This document shows positions 16,841-24,982 of a stretch of DNA of 64,000 nucleotides, one piece after another. Each line of letters opens with the position of its first letter. Within the stretch, counting starts at the first letter, position 1. Position numbers and translations under genes: made by a program. Source of the stretch: Clostridia bacterium (lineage in GTDB: Bacteria; Bacillota; Clostridia; Christensenellales; Borkfalkiaceae); the NCBI GenBank assembly GCA_017448355.1, contig JAFSLQ010000012.1, forward strand, positions 1 through 64,000, in the 5' to 3' direction. Below the pieces are notes generated by a model. It was given only the letters and a program-made list of their open reading frames with translations. It did not search any database and was not told the origin of the DNA.

Positions 16841-17037
16841 GTTAAAAGTTCGTCGATATTTTCATTAAATATTTCACTTATTTTTGCGAGCGTGTTAAAG
16901 TCAGGTTCGCAAATTTTCTTTTCCCACGCACTTACCGTGCGCTGATCTACCGTAAGCAGTTTGGCAAGTTCCTTTTGCGTTAACCCGCGCGTAATCCGCA
17001 AGTTTTTTAAATTTTCTGCGAATTTTATTTCTTTCAT
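16837..17037 (-). CDS. Small Xre-family repressor
   Basis: 66 aa, a single helix-turn-helix domain (NLKNLRITRGLTQKELAKL, then VDQRTVSAWEKK as the recognition helix). Such minimal Xre/SinR-like proteins bind DNA as dimers. The gene is divergent from a PH-domain membrane protein gene; the intergenic space holds two similar palindromes, one exactly filling the promoter spacer of that gene. The natural reading is a local repressor of itself and of its neighbour. No ribosome site stands out before the ATG. Confidence 0.9.
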   Translation of the reverse strand: MKEIKFAENLKNLRITRGLTQKELAKLLTVDQRTVSAWEKKICEPDFNTLAKISEIFNENIDELLT

Positions 17038-17047
17038 ACTATAAATT

Positions 17048-17064
17048 TACCAAATATGTTGGTA
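17048..17064. promoter_or_regulatory. Operator 1 of the xre / PH-domain pair
   Basis: TACCAA and TTGGTA arms with a 5-base centre, 11 bp upstream of the xre start. The same half-site occurs in the second palindrome 30 bp away (about three helical turns). Confidence 0.65.
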
Positions 17065-17071
17065 CGATCGC

Positions 17072-17100
17072 TTGACTTACCAAAAAATTTGGTATAAAAT
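17072..17100 (+). promoter_or_regulatory. Promoter of the PH-domain gene with embedded operator 2
   Basis: TTGACT (17072-17077) and TAAAAT (17095-17100) are separated by exactly 17 bp, and those 17 bp are themselves a palindrome (TACCAAA, AAA, TTTGGTA; 17078-17094). Confidence 0.8.
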
Positions 17101-17135
17101 TATTAATAATTAATTTGTGGAATAAGGAGAAAATT

Positions 17136-17531
17136 ATGTCTACGCCTAATTATGTTGCAAGCAAGACCGCATGGAACGCGGTAACGCCTTTAAGAATATT
17201 GTTTTTTTGGCTTATAATTCCGCTTATCGTTTTAATTGTGGATATTATCCGTTACAAAAAAGATAAGATAGAGTTTTACGACAGATATGTTATAGAAAAA
17301 AGCGGTCTATTAAGTAAAAGAGAAAAGAAAAGCACGTTTGCGGGGATATATTCCGTATCCGTTGAACAAAGCGTTTGGGGCAGAATTTTTAAGTACGGGG
17401 ACGTAAAGGTAGACGTTGTTGGGCGTTGGGATATAGATACATATGGGATTTCTCACCCTAACGAACTTAAAAAATATCTTGAAACTAAGATAGTAGAACC
17501 TGATAATTTACAGGCGGTTGTCGCTAACTAG
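17136..17531 (+). CDS. Bacterial PH-domain membrane protein
   Basis: 131 aa. One or two hydrophobic segments at about residues 22-45 are followed by a beta-rich domain (IEFYDRYVIEKSGLLSKREKKSTF, then VSVEQSVWGRIFKYGDVKVD) that matches the bPH2 (YdbS/YdbT-like) pattern: a membrane-bound PH domain of unknown ligand. A TTG at 17115 is in frame, but the AAGGAGA site is placed for the ATG at 17136. Under a promoter with twin palindromes and beside a divergent Xre gene, it is probably repressed most of the time. Confidence 0.8.
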   Translation: MSTPNYVASKTAWNAVTPLRILFFWLIIPLIVLIVDIIRYKKDKIEFYDRYVIEKSGLLSKREKKSTFAGIYSVSVEQSVWGRIFKYGDVKVDVVGRWDIDTYGISHPNELKKYLETKIVEPDNLQAVVAN

Positions 17532-17578
17532 CATAATCCGACAAAAATCGCGCATAATAAACCTATAAAGGGGGAGTT

Positions 17579-17743
17579 ATGAACGATAAATTTTTATTCG
17601 GCGTGGTACTCGGTATGCTTGGCGGCGCGGTGCTTGTAACTAATTCCGTTAAAGCGCGCCAGATGGTAAAATCAGGACAACAACAGGTCGTCGAAAAGGC
17701 GGAATCGCTTACTAAGAAATCAAACAAGAAAAACAGTAAATAA
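17579..17743 (+). CDS. Small YtxH-like protein
   Basis: 54 aa, with a very good ribosome site (AAAGGGGGAG) before ATG 17579. It has an N-terminal Gly-rich hydrophobic segment (FLFGVVLGMLGGAVLV, residues 5-20) and a charged Lys/Gln-rich tail, the general layout of YtxH-like small membrane proteins. It sits 47 bp after the PH-domain gene and ends 7 bp before a strong terminator, so it is probably in that transcript. Function unknown. Confidence 0.75.
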   Translation: MNDKFLFGVVLGMLGGAVLVTNSVKARQMVKSGQQQVVEKAESLTKKSNKKNSK

Positions 17744-17750
17744 AAACGTA

Positions 17751-17782
17751 AAAAGACGGAAAAGAGTTTTTCCGTCTTTTTA
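17751..17782 (+). terminator. Terminator after the small YtxH-like gene
   Basis: 14-bp perfect stem (17751-17764 and 17769-17782) with A-run and T-run sides; it can work in both directions. Confidence 0.9.
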
Positions 17783-17795
17783 CTATTTAAAACCT

Positions 17796-17824
17796 TGCTT
17801 AAATAACCCGTTTATGTTAAAATA
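17796..17824 (+). promoter_or_regulatory. Promoter of ruvX, probably giving a leaderless mRNA
   Basis: TTGCTT (17796-17801), 17 bp, TAAATA (17819-17824). The GTG start at 17831 is the seventh base after the -10 box, the usual transcription start, and there is no ribosome site. Confidence 0.6.
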
Positions 17825-17830
17825 CTCTAC

Positions 17831-18655
17831 GTGGAAAGATTTTTGTGTCTCGATATCGGCGATAAAAGAATAGGCGTCGCCGTTTCCGACCCGTTTAACA
17901 GTTATGCTTTGCCCGTTAATACGTATACGCGTAAAAATCTTAAAACCGATTTACAGTATATGTGCGCTTTGGCAAAGGAAAAGGCGGCGACGGCGTTCGT
18001 GTGTGGACTGCCCGTGAATTTTGACGGCACGGCGTCCGTTCAGACCGAAAAAGCGCAGTTTTTTATCGAAAAGTTAAAAGACGCGACGGGATTAAAAGTT
18101 TATGCGGTTGACGAGCGGTGTTCTACTTGCGCGGCGACCGAAACACTTATTTCGCAAGGCAAAAATCGCGAAGAGAGAAAGGCGGTCGTCGACAGCCTTG
18201 CCGCGGCGGAGATATTACAAGGATTTTTAAACGAAAAAAACCAAAAAGGAGTTAATAATATGGATAAAGAAAACAAAAAGCATCATTGTGATTGCAGCTG
18301 TGAACACGACCACGACGAACATTGTGAAGACGCGCATTGCGATTGCGGATGCGAAGACGAAGAAATAGTGGAACTTACTGCCGACGACGGAAGAAAACTT
18401 AAATTTTACTTTGTCGGCACGATAGAGTATAAGGGCAAAAATTACTCTGCGTTTGAACCTGCGGAAAGTATCGACGGCATAGATGACGACGACCTTATAA
18501 TTTTTGAACTTTCGGGCGACGACGAAGAGACTGCGGAACTACTTCCCATAGAAGACGAAGGCTTACTTAACGAAGTGTTTGAAGAGTTTTGTAGGGTACT
18601 TGAAGAAGACGAACTTGCAGAAGAAGCGGAAAGTTTAGAACCCGACGGAGAATAA
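17831..18655 (+). CDS. RuvX/YqgF resolvase-like domain fused to Cys/His-rich DUF1292 protein
   Basis: 274 aa in one frame. Residues 1-138 are a RuvX/YqgF RNase H-like protein (LCLDIGDKRIGVAVSDP, VCGLPVNFDG, VDERCSTCAA), involved in 16S rRNA 5'-end maturation and proposed as a Holliday junction resolvase. Residues 144-274 are a DUF1292 (YrzB-like) acidic domain preceded by a segment with seven Cys and six His (151-174). In other Bacillota yqgF and the DUF1292 gene are separate neighbours. Here no stop lies between them, yet an AAAGGAG site and ATG at 18260 (codon 144) remain, so both a fusion and a free DUF1292 protein may be made. The GTG start is inferred from family alignment. Confidence 0.85.
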   Translation: MERFLCLDIGDKRIGVAVSDPFNSYALPVNTYTRKNLKTDLQYMCALAKEKAATAFVCGLPVNFDGTASVQTEKAQFFIEKLKDATGLKVYAVDERCSTCAATETLISQGKNREERKAVVDSLAAAEILQGFLNEKNQKGVNNMDKENKKHHCDCSCEHDHDEHCEDAHCDCGCEDEEIVELTADDGRKLKFYFVGTIEYKGKNYSAFEPAESIDGIDDDDLIIFELSGDDEETAELLPIEDEGLLNEVFEEFCRVLEEDELAEEAESLEPDGE

Positions 18656-18664
18656 ACCGTATCA

Positions 18665-18707
18665 AAAAAATTTAACGCCACCGAGTTTCGGTGGCGTTAA
18701 ATTTTTT
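18665..18707. terminator. Bidirectional terminator, ruvX-DUF1292 and fba
   Basis: Perfect 20-bp stem (18665-18684 and 18688-18707) with a GTT loop, A-run and T-run ends. Confidence 0.93.
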
Positions 18708-18726
18708 AAATCGATTTAATCAATTC

Positions 18727-19701
18727 TTATTTGCATTCGTCGGCTTTGCCTGCGCAGCCCAAAACGTCTACGAGTTTATGACGAACGATTTCCTTGATGT
18801 TTGCTCTCGCGGGTTTCAAGTATTCGCGCGGGTCGAACTTGTCGGGATGTTCGTTGAAGAACTTACGGATTGTACCCGTCATTGCAAGTCTTAAATCGGA
18901 GTCGATATTGATTTTGCAGACAGCAAGACGCGCCGCTTCTCTGAGTTGTTCTTCGGGAACGCCGATAGCGTTCGGCATTTTGCCGCCGTTTTCGTTGACC
19001 ATCTTAACGTATTCCTGCGGAACGGAAGAAGAACCGTGCAATACTATCGGGAAGTTAGGAAGTCTCTTGCTTACTTCTTTTAATATATCGAAACGGAGTG
19101 CGGGGGGTACTAAAATACCCTTTTCGTTTACCGTGCATTGTTCGGGCTTAAATTTATATGCGCCGTGCGAAGTACCGATTGCGATTGCAAGCGAATCAAC
19201 GCCCGTGCCTTTAACAAATTTTTCAACGTCTTCGGGGCGGGTGTAAGAACCTACCGCGTGGCTGACTTCGTCTTCGATACCGGCAAGAGTTCCGAGTTCG
19301 CCTTCAACGGTAACGCCGTATTTATGCGCGTATTCGACAACTTTTGCGGTTTCAGCGATATTTTCTTCTAACGGGTGAGAAGAATAGTCAATCATAACCG
19401 ACGTAAATCCGCCGTCGATGCAGGATTTGCAGGTTTCAAAATCAGGACCGTGGTCAAGGTGTAAAACAATCGGAATTTCGGGGCATTCTATAACCGCCGC
19501 TTCTACGAGTTTTACAAGGTAAGTGTGATTAGCGTACGCACGTGCGCCTTTACTTACCTGCAAAATAACGGGAGCGTTTTCTTCTTTACACGCTTCGGTG
19601 ATGCCCTGTACGATTTCCATGTTGTTTACGTTGAACGCGCCGATTGCGTAGCCGTTCTTGTAAGCCTGTTCAAACATTTTCTTAGAGTTTACTAATGCCA
19701 T
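18727..19701 (-). CDS. fba: Class II fructose-bisphosphate aldolase
   Basis: 324 aa. Class II features: VLHLDHGPDFETCKSCIDGG with zinc-binding His, IDYSSHPLEENI, EGELGTLAG, GTSHGAYKF and VLHGSSSVPQEYV. It cleaves fructose-1,6-bisphosphate in glycolysis and works in reverse in gluconeogenesis. The ATG at 19701 follows AGGAGAA. The C terminus ends with two Cys in a short tail (GCAGKADEC). Monocistronic, convergent with ruvX-DUF1292. Confidence 0.95.
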   Translation of the reverse strand: MALVNSKKMFEQAYKNGYAIGAFNVNNMEIVQGITEACKEENAPVILQVSKGARAYANHTYLVKLVEAAVIECPEIPIVLHLDHGPDFETCKSCIDGGFTSVMIDYSSHPLEENIAETAKVVEYAHKYGVTVEGELGTLAGIEDEVSHAVGSYTRPEDVEKFVKGTGVDSLAIAIGTSHGAYKFKPEQCTVNEKGILVPPALRFDILKEVSKRLPNFPIVLHGSSSVPQEYVKMVNENGGKMPNAIGVPEEQLREAARLAVCKINIDSDLRLAMTGTIRKFFNEHPDKFDPREYLKPARANIKEIVRHKLVDVLGCAGKADECK

Positions 19702-19732
19702 TTTTTTCTTCTCCTGAAAATTTTTTATTGAT

Positions 19733-19761
19733 TTTTATTGCGGTTTTTACTATTTTGTCAA
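19733..19761 (-). promoter_or_regulatory. Possible fba promoter
   Basis: Minus strand TTGACA (19756-19761), 17 bp, ATAAAA (19733-19738); the -10 box is weak. Confidence 0.45.
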
Positions 19762-19829
19762 AAACCATAATAATAATATCAAATAATTTCTAAATTTGCA
19801 AATATTTTAGCGTTTATACCCAAAATACT

Positions 19830-19858
19830 TTGCAAAACTTTTTTTAAAGTTGTATCAT
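19830..19858 (+). promoter_or_regulatory. Promoter of the M29 aminopeptidase gene
   Basis: TTGCAA (19830-19835), 17 bp including a TG, TATCAT (19853-19858). Confidence 0.75.
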
Positions 19859-19895
19859 TATATTAAAAATACGAAAAATATCGGTAGGGAACTCT

Positions 19896-21011
19896 ATGCA
19901 AGACGAAAGAATTATTAAACTTGCGAAAAATCTTATTAATTTTTCCTGTAAACTCAAAAAGGGCGAAAAGGTGCTTATCGAAGCCAAGGGCATCGACTAT
20001 ATGCTTATTAACGCCCTTATTAAAGAAGCCTACGCGGTGGGGGCGTATCCTTTCGTAGAGATTTTCGATAACCGCGTTTCGCGGGAACTCTTACTTGGCG
20101 AAACCGAAGAATACGCGCGCTTAAAAGCAAAATACGACGCCTTCCGTATGTCGGAAATGGACGCGTATATCGGAATTCGCGGCGGCGAAAACAGCAACGA
20201 AAACTCCGACGTGCCGAGTGAAAATTTACAGATAGAAAGCGAGTTTTATTCGCACCCCGTTCACCACGAAATACGCGTTAAAAAGACCAAGTGGGTGATA
20301 CTTCGCTATCCTAATCAGGGCATGGCGGCGCAGGCGGGTATGAGTACCGACGCGTTCGAAGACTTTTATTTTAACGTGTGCAATCTCGACTATTCCAAGA
20401 TGGACAGGGCGATGGATGCGTTAAAGGCAAGGCTTGACAAGGCGGACAAAGTGCGTATCGTTGCGCCGAATACCGATATTTCCTTTTCGATAAAGGGTAT
20501 CGGCAGCAAAAAGTGTTCGGGCGACCATAATATTCCCGACGGCGAAATTTATACCGCACCCGTAAAAGACAGCGTGAACGGCGTAATTACCTACAACGCG
20601 CCGTCTGTGCAGAACGGGTTCAAGTATGAAAACGTTTCGCTTACATTTAAAGACGGCAAGATTATAAGCGCGACGGGCAACGCGCCCGACAAAATAAACG
20701 CTATCTTCGACACCGACGAAGGCGCAAGATACGTGGGCGAGTTCGCGTTCGGAATAAATCCGTACGTCGTTAAGCCTATGGGCGATATTCTTTTCGACGA
20801 AAAGATTTCGGGTTCAATACACTTTACGCCCGGCGCGTGCTATGACGACTGCTATAACGGAAACGTTTCGGCAGTCCACTGGGATTTGGTGCTTATTCAG
20901 ACGGAAGAGTACGGCGGCGGGGAAATTTATCTCGACGGCGAACTTATCCGAAAAAACGGAAGATTTTTGCCCGAAGACTTGCAATGTTTAAATCCCGAAA
21001 ATTTAAAATAA
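19896..21011 (+). CDS. M29-family aminopeptidase
   Basis: 371 aa, a little shorter than the usual 400-410. It follows the AmpS/PepS pattern of the M29 metallopeptidases: an N-terminal domain starting DERIIKLAKNLINFSCKLKKG, then NIPDGEIYTAPV with a metal-ligand Glu, GSIHFTPG near residue 305 and HWDLVLIQ near 328, which carry the remaining ligands. It should remove N-terminal residues from peptides in the cytoplasm, using two divalent metal ions. ATG 19896 with a GGTAGGG site. Own promoter; gapA follows with a separate promoter. Confidence 0.9.
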   Translation: MQDERIIKLAKNLINFSCKLKKGEKVLIEAKGIDYMLINALIKEAYAVGAYPFVEIFDNRVSRELLLGETEEYARLKAKYDAFRMSEMDAYIGIRGGENSNENSDVPSENLQIESEFYSHPVHHEIRVKKTKWVILRYPNQGMAAQAGMSTDAFEDFYFNVCNLDYSKMDRAMDALKARLDKADKVRIVAPNTDISFSIKGIGSKKCSGDHNIPDGEIYTAPVKDSVNGVITYNAPSVQNGFKYENVSLTFKDGKIISATGNAPDKINAIFDTDEGARYVGEFAFGINPYVVKPMGDILFDEKISGSIHFTPGACYDDCYNGNVSAVHWDLVLIQTEEYGGGEIYLDGELIRKNGRFLPEDLQCLNPENLK

Positions 21012-21025
21012 CGGCGTTAAAACGT

Positions 21026-21054
21026 TTGACTAAAACAGACGAACTAACTATAAT
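21026..21054 (+). promoter_or_regulatory. gapA promoter
   Basis: TTGACT (21026-21031), 17 bp, TATAAT (21049-21054): one of the best matches in the window, as expected for a strongly expressed glycolytic gene. Confidence 0.85.
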
Positions 21055-21107
21055 GTATTAAGGAAAATAAAAAAATATTTTATTTCAATATAAAAAGGAG
21101 AACTAAA

Positions 21108-22169
21108 ATGTCCAAAATCACAAAAGTAGCAATCAACGGATTCGGCCGTATCGGTCGTTTGGCTTTCAGACAGATGTTCGGCGCGGAAGGCTATGAAGTC
21201 GTTGCAATCAACGATTTAACCAGCCCCAAAATGCTCGCTCATCTTTTGAAATACGACACGATGCAAGGCAACTATGCGAGAAACCACAGCGTTGACTTCA
21301 AAGACGCTGTTTTAGCGGAAGACGGAAAGACCGTTGTAACGCCCGGTTCTATCATCGTAGACGGCAAAGAAATCACCATCTACGCTAAAGCGAACGCGGC
21401 GGAACTTCCCTGGGGCGAACTCGATATCGACGTTGTATTAGAATGCACGGGTTTCTATACTTCCAAGGCAAAGGCGCAAGCGCACATCGACGCGGGCGCG
21501 AAGAACGTCGTTATTTCCGCACCTGCGGGCAACGACCTTCCCACCATCGTTTACAACGTAAACCACAAGACCTTAACGAAGGACGACCACATTATTTCGG
21601 CTGCTTCCTGCACGACCAACTGTCTTGCTCCTATGGCGAAAGCGCTTAACGACTACGCTCCCATCGTTTCGGGCATCATGACCACCGTTCACGCTTATAC
21701 CGGCGACCAGATGATTCTCGACGGACCGCAGAGAAAGGGCGACCTCCGTCGTTCGAGAGCGGGCGCTATGAACATCGTTCCGAACAGCACGGGTGCGGCA
21801 AAAGCAATCGGTCTCGTTATTCCCGAACTCAACGGCAAACTCATCGGCGCTGCTCAACGTGTTCCTACCGCTACCGGTTCTACGACCATCCTTATCGCAG
21901 TAGTTAAGGGCAAGGACGTTACGAAGGAAGGCATCAACGCGGCTATGAAGGCGCAGGCTACCGAATCCTTCGGTTACAACACCGACGAAATCGTTTCTTC
22001 CGACGTTATCGGTATGAAATACGGTTCGCTTTTCGACGCTACCCAGACTATGGTAAGCAAAATCGACGACGATACCTATCAGGTTCAGGTAGTTTCCTGG
22101 TATGATAACGAAAATTCTTATACCAGCCAGATGGTAAGAACCATCAAATATTTCTCTGAAATCAAATAA
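21108..22169 (+). CDS. gapA: Glyceraldehyde-3-phosphate dehydrogenase
   Basis: 353 aa. NAD-binding [16 protein letters not shown] at the start, Asp in INDLTSP that favours NAD, and the catalytic Cys in [12 protein letters not shown]. About 15 residues longer than most bacterial GapA, mostly from a longer loop near 65-90. Oxidises glyceraldehyde-3-phosphate in glycolysis. The ribosome site AAAAGGAGA is strong, and codons are biased to C-ending forms compared with neighbours, a sign of high expression. Single gene with its own promoter and terminator. Confidence 0.97.
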   Translation: MSKITKVAINGFGRIGRLAFRQMFGAEGYEVVAINDLTSPKMLAHLLKYDTMQGNYARNHSVDFKDAVLAEDGKTVVTPGSIIVDGKEITIYAKANAAELPWGELDIDVVLECTGFYTSKAKAQAHIDAGAKNVVISAPAGNDLPTIVYNVNHKTLTKDDHIISAASCTTNCLAPMAKALNDYAPIVSGIMTTVHAYTGDQMILDGPQRKGDLRRSRAGAMNIVPNSTGAAKAIGLVIPELNGKLIGAAQRVPTATGSTTILIAVVKGKDVTKEGINAAMKAQATESFGYNTDEIVSSDVIGMKYGSLFDATQTMVSKIDDDTYQVQVVSWYDNENSYTSQMVRTIKYFSEIK

Positions 22170-22190
22170 GATTAAAAGAAATAAATAAAA

Positions 22191-22227
22191 CTCCCGCCTT
22201 TGGAAATCCAAAGGCGGGAGTTTTTGT
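22191..22227. terminator. Bidirectional terminator, gapA and ferredoxin
   Basis: Perfect 15-bp stem (22191-22205 and 22208-22222), then five T. Confidence 0.93.
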
Positions 22228-22246
22228 CGCGTTTATTTGGTAGATT

Positions 22247-22429
22247 TTACTCTTCGCTTATCGCCGCAACGGGACAACTTACGATTGCTTCTTGCACTTC
22301 GTCGTAAGTATCAACCGTCGTGTTTGCGATAACGATTGCTTTTTCGTCGTCCATGCTAAAAACCTGCGGGCAGATGGACGCGCATAATCCGCAACCGATG
22401 CAAAGTTCCAAATGTACTTTTGCTCGCAT
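22247..22429 (-). CDS. Single-cluster [4Fe-4S] ferredoxin
   Basis: 60 aa. First motif CIGCGLCASICP gives Cys10, 13, 16 and 20, and the last ligand is the Cys of SCPVAAI (Cys52). The second CxxCxxC of clostridial two-cluster ferredoxins is missing, so one [4Fe-4S] cluster is expected, as in Thermotoga or Bacillus type ferredoxins. Electron carrier for reactions in the cytoplasm. The GGGGGTGA site before ATG 22429 is strong. It is convergent with gapA; its promoter is at 22460-22488. Confidence 0.95.
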   Translation of the reverse strand: MRAKVHLELCIGCGLCASICPQVFSMDDEKAIVIANTTVDTYDEVQEAIVSCPVAAISEE

Positions 22430-22459
22430 AATCGTTCACCCCCGTAATTTATTTAGTTA

Positions 22460-22488
22460 ATGATAGCATATTAAGTGGAATTTGTCAG
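22460..22488 (-). promoter_or_regulatory. Ferredoxin promoter
   Basis: Minus strand CTGACA (22483-22488), 17 bp, TATCAT (22460-22465). Confidence 0.65.
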
Positions 22489-22546
22489 ATAAATCACTTA
22501 ATTTTGCGGGATTAATGGACAAAATCAACGAAAATGGACAAAAGTA

Positions 22547-22575
22547 TTGCAAAACGGTTAAAAGTATGGTATCAT
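22547..22575 (+). promoter_or_regulatory. Promoter of the kinase gene at 22606
   Basis: TTGCAA (22547-22552), 17 bp, TATCAT (22570-22575), the same boxes as the promoter at 19830. It lies inside the longest possible reading frame (from 22534), so that start is excluded. Confidence 0.8.
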
Positions 22576-22605
22576 TTTTTTATTACTTATTTTAAGGCTT
22601 TTTTT

Positions 22606-23679
22606 ATGGATTTAACAGAAATTACCGGAAAGTATATTTTAAGCGAAGGTTTGCCTTATTGTCAGCCGGTTACCAGAGGACATATCAACGACACGATGAT
22701 TTTAAAGTATGCCGATAACGACAAGTTTATTTTGCAACGAATAAACGATAAGGTTTTTAACGCGGAACAACTTATGCATAACATTATGCTTGTTACCGAA
22801 TTTATAAGGCACAAAGCGGAAGAACGCGGCGGCAATCCGGATAAAGAGTGCTTGACCATCGTAAAAACCAAGGATGGAAAACCTTTTGTACATACTTCGG
22901 ACGGCTATTTCAGGATTTACCGTTACATAGAAGGCGTTTCTTATCAGGCAGTTGAAAAGGAAGAAGATTTTTATAAATGCGCACAGGCTTTCGGAAGTTT
23001 TGCGAACTCTCTTGCGGAGTTCGACGCTACTCAACTTTTTGAAGTAATTCCGAAGTTCCACGATACCGAAAAACGTTTTCGCGATTTTTTAAGTTCGCTT
23101 GAAAAGGACGTGTGCGGCAGAGCAAAAGACGTGCAAAAAGAAATAAATTTCGTGCTTGAAAGAAAGGATTACTGCAACAGAATTACTTCGCTTTTACATG
23201 ACGGAACTATACCCGTCAGATGCACTCATAACGATACGAAACTCAACAACGTAATTTTTGACGAAATTACGGGCGAGAGTTTGGCGGTTGTCGATTTGGA
23301 TACGGTTATGCCGGGAAGTATTTGTTATGATTTCGGAGACGCGATAAGATTCGGGTGCAATACTGCAAAAGAAGACGAAATAGACCTAAGTGTAGTTCAT
23401 TTTGATATCAATTTGTTCCGTGCGTTCGTAAAAGGATATCTTTCTTCGATAGGAAACGGCATTACCGACATTGAACGTAAAAATCTTGCGTTCAGCGCTA
23501 TTTTGATGACTTACGAGTGCGGTATGCGCTTTTTGACAGACCACCTAAACGGGGACAAGTATTTCAGGATTACGCGGGAAAATCACAATCTCGATAGGGC
23601 GAGAACACAGTTTAAATTGATAGAAGAAATGGAAAAAATTTTGCCCGAAATGGAAAAAATAGTAGAAGACAACAAATAA
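22606..23679 (+). CDS. Aminoglycoside-phosphotransferase-fold kinase, NahK-like
   Basis: 357 aa. APH-type kinase fold: an N-terminal lobe, then CTHNDTKLNNVIFD (catalytic loop) and AVVDLDTVMPGSICYDFGDAIRFG (the metal-binding DxD-like segment). The second block is very like that of N-acetylhexosamine 1-kinase (NahK) of bifidobacteria, which phosphorylates GlcNAc/GalNAc at C1; length also fits. No lacto-N-biose phosphorylase or GalNAc genes are adjacent, so the substrate is unsettled. The start at 22606 was chosen because the promoter covers the upstream ATG at 22534; an AAGG site precedes it. Confidence 0.8.
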   Translation: MDLTEITGKYILSEGLPYCQPVTRGHINDTMILKYADNDKFILQRINDKVFNAEQLMHNIMLVTEFIRHKAEERGGNPDKECLTIVKTKDGKPFVHTSDGYFRIYRYIEGVSYQAVEKEEDFYKCAQAFGSFANSLAEFDATQLFEVIPKFHDTEKRFRDFLSSLEKDVCGRAKDVQKEINFVLERKDYCNRITSLLHDGTIPVRCTHNDTKLNNVIFDEITGESLAVVDLDTVMPGSICYDFGDAIRFGCNTAKEDEIDLSVVHFDINLFRAFVKGYLSSIGNGITDIERKNLAFSAILMTYECGMRFLTDHLNGDKYFRITRENHNLDRARTQFKLIEEMEKILPEMEKIVEDNK

Positions 23680-23689
23680 AAATCTAAGC

Positions 23690-23715
23690 GCCCGCCGCAA
23701 GTATTTGCGGCGGGC
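23690..23715. terminator. Terminator between the kinase and CDF genes
   Basis: 11-bp GC stem (23690-23700 and 23705-23715) with a GTAT loop; the T-run after it is weak on the plus strand. Confidence 0.8.
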
Positions 23716-23734
23716 TTGTTATTTTCAAAAGGTT

Positions 23735-24853
23735 TTACGCGTCTAAATCCATAACTATATTAAAGTTATATTTGGGGAATACCGTCGATAGTTCGTTTTT
23801 AATGCTTTCGATTTCCGCCCTCATATCTGGCGTTGCAAAGTCCAAAATTATATCGACGTTGACCGTCATGGTATCTTGATTAAGATGAAAACCGTGTACT
23901 TGCAAAACGCTGTCGTGCGTGGCGATAAGACTTATAACGCGCGATTTCAGCGACTTTATTTCGTCGTTTTTGGTATTGAAAGAATAAATTCCGATGCCCG
24001 TCATAATAACTTTATGCCGTTCGTACACTTTTGCGGCGATACGGCGTTCCATATCGTCAATTTCATCGGCGGTCATATAGTCGGGAATTTCTACGTGAAT
24101 AGACGCGACGAGTTTTTCAGGTCCGTAACTGTGAATTATAAGGTCATACGCGCCGTGAACGCACTCTTCTTCGCAAACGGTACGCTTGATAGCGTCGACG
24201 AGTTCCCTGTCGGCACGATGCCCGACTATATCGTCAAGAGTTTCTATCAGCATAGATATTCCCGCTTTTATAATAAACAGCGAGATGAGTGCGCCGACGT
24301 ACGCTTCTAAACTCGTGCCGGTAAGCACGAAAACAATGGCGGACGCAAGTACCGAAGCCGAAAGAACCGCGTCGAACAGCGCGTCTACGCCCGACGCGGT
24401 AAGCGCCGAAGAATTGACCTTTTTACCGACCGTTCTAAAATAGAGTCCGAGTGCGATTTTAACAAGAACCGCAACGCCTATTATTACGAGCGATACGGTA
24501 GAATAATCGGGCGTTTCGGGAGTTATTATTTTTTTGACCGATTCGACGGCAGCGGTAATGCCCGCATAGATGACGAGCGCCGCCACTATCATAGCGCTTA
24601 AATATTCTACTCTGCCGTGTCCTAAGGGGTGTTTTTTGTCCGGTTTTCTGCCCGCCAAAAAATTGCCTATCATTGTGATAAGCGAAGAAAGTGCGTCGCT
24701 TAAATTGTTTAATGCGTCCAAAATTACGGCGATAGAATTTGATATAATACCTACCGCCGCTTTAAATCCGACCAGTAAAAGGTTTGTGAAAATACCGATA
24801 ATGCTTGTTTTCGCGATGGTTTTATCGCGTGAAGTGCTTTGTTCTTTTGACAT
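23735..24853 (-). CDS. Cation diffusion facilitator (CDF) transporter
   Basis: 372 aa. Six membrane segments in the first 215 residues, with metal-site segments DALNNLSDALSS (TM2) and GVDALFDAVLSA (TM5) and the HPLGHGRVEYLS loop. It exports divalent metal by proton exchange. The TM2 site has Asn where zinc transporters have His or Asp; this is seen in Mn- or Fe-type members, so zinc is not certain. The cytoplasmic C-terminal part (from about 220) is long and seems to hold two dimerisation-type domains. Start ATG 24853 with AAGG site; promoter at 24886. Confidence 0.92.
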   Translation of the reverse strand: MSKEQSTSRDKTIAKTSIIGIFTNLLLVGFKAAVGIISNSIAVILDALNNLSDALSSLITMIGNFLAGRKPDKKHPLGHGRVEYLSAMIVAALVIYAGITAAVESVKKIITPETPDYSTVSLVIIGVAVLVKIALGLYFRTVGKKVNSSALTASGVDALFDAVLSASVLASAIVFVLTGTSLEAYVGALISLFIIKAGISMLIETLDDIVGHRADRELVDAIKRTVCEEECVHGAYDLIIHSYGPEKLVASIHVEIPDYMTADEIDDMERRIAAKVYERHKVIMTGIGIYSFNTKNDEIKSLKSRVISLIATHDSVLQVHGFHLNQDTMTVNVDIILDFATPDMRAEIESIKNELSTVFPKYNFNIVMDLDA

Positions 24854-24885
24854 AAGTTACCTTAAATAATATTTTATTTTTATGT

Positions 24886-24914
24886 ATTTTAGCACTTTAT
24901 CCCTTTAAAAGCAA
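24886..24914 (-). promoter_or_regulatory. CDF transporter promoter
   Basis: Minus strand TTGCTT (24909-24914), 17 bp, TAAAAT (24886-24891). Confidence 0.75.
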
Positions 24915-24932
24915 CTAAAAAACGGTTGCGTA

Positions 24933-24961
24933 TTGACAACGCGTTGGAGTTAATGTACAAT
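24933..24961 (+). promoter_or_regulatory. Promoter of the cytidylate-kinase-like gene
   Basis: TTGACA (24933-24938), 17 bp with TG extension, TACAAT (24956-24961). The upstream in-frame ATG at 24926 is in front of it and is excluded as start. Confidence 0.85.
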
Positions 24962-24982
24962 AAAATAAAAAGGAGAGAGATT

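Noticed and set aside
21573..22211. 212-codon open frame opposite gapA
   Set aside because: Antisense shadow of a strongly codon-biased gene; no homology features and no start signal.
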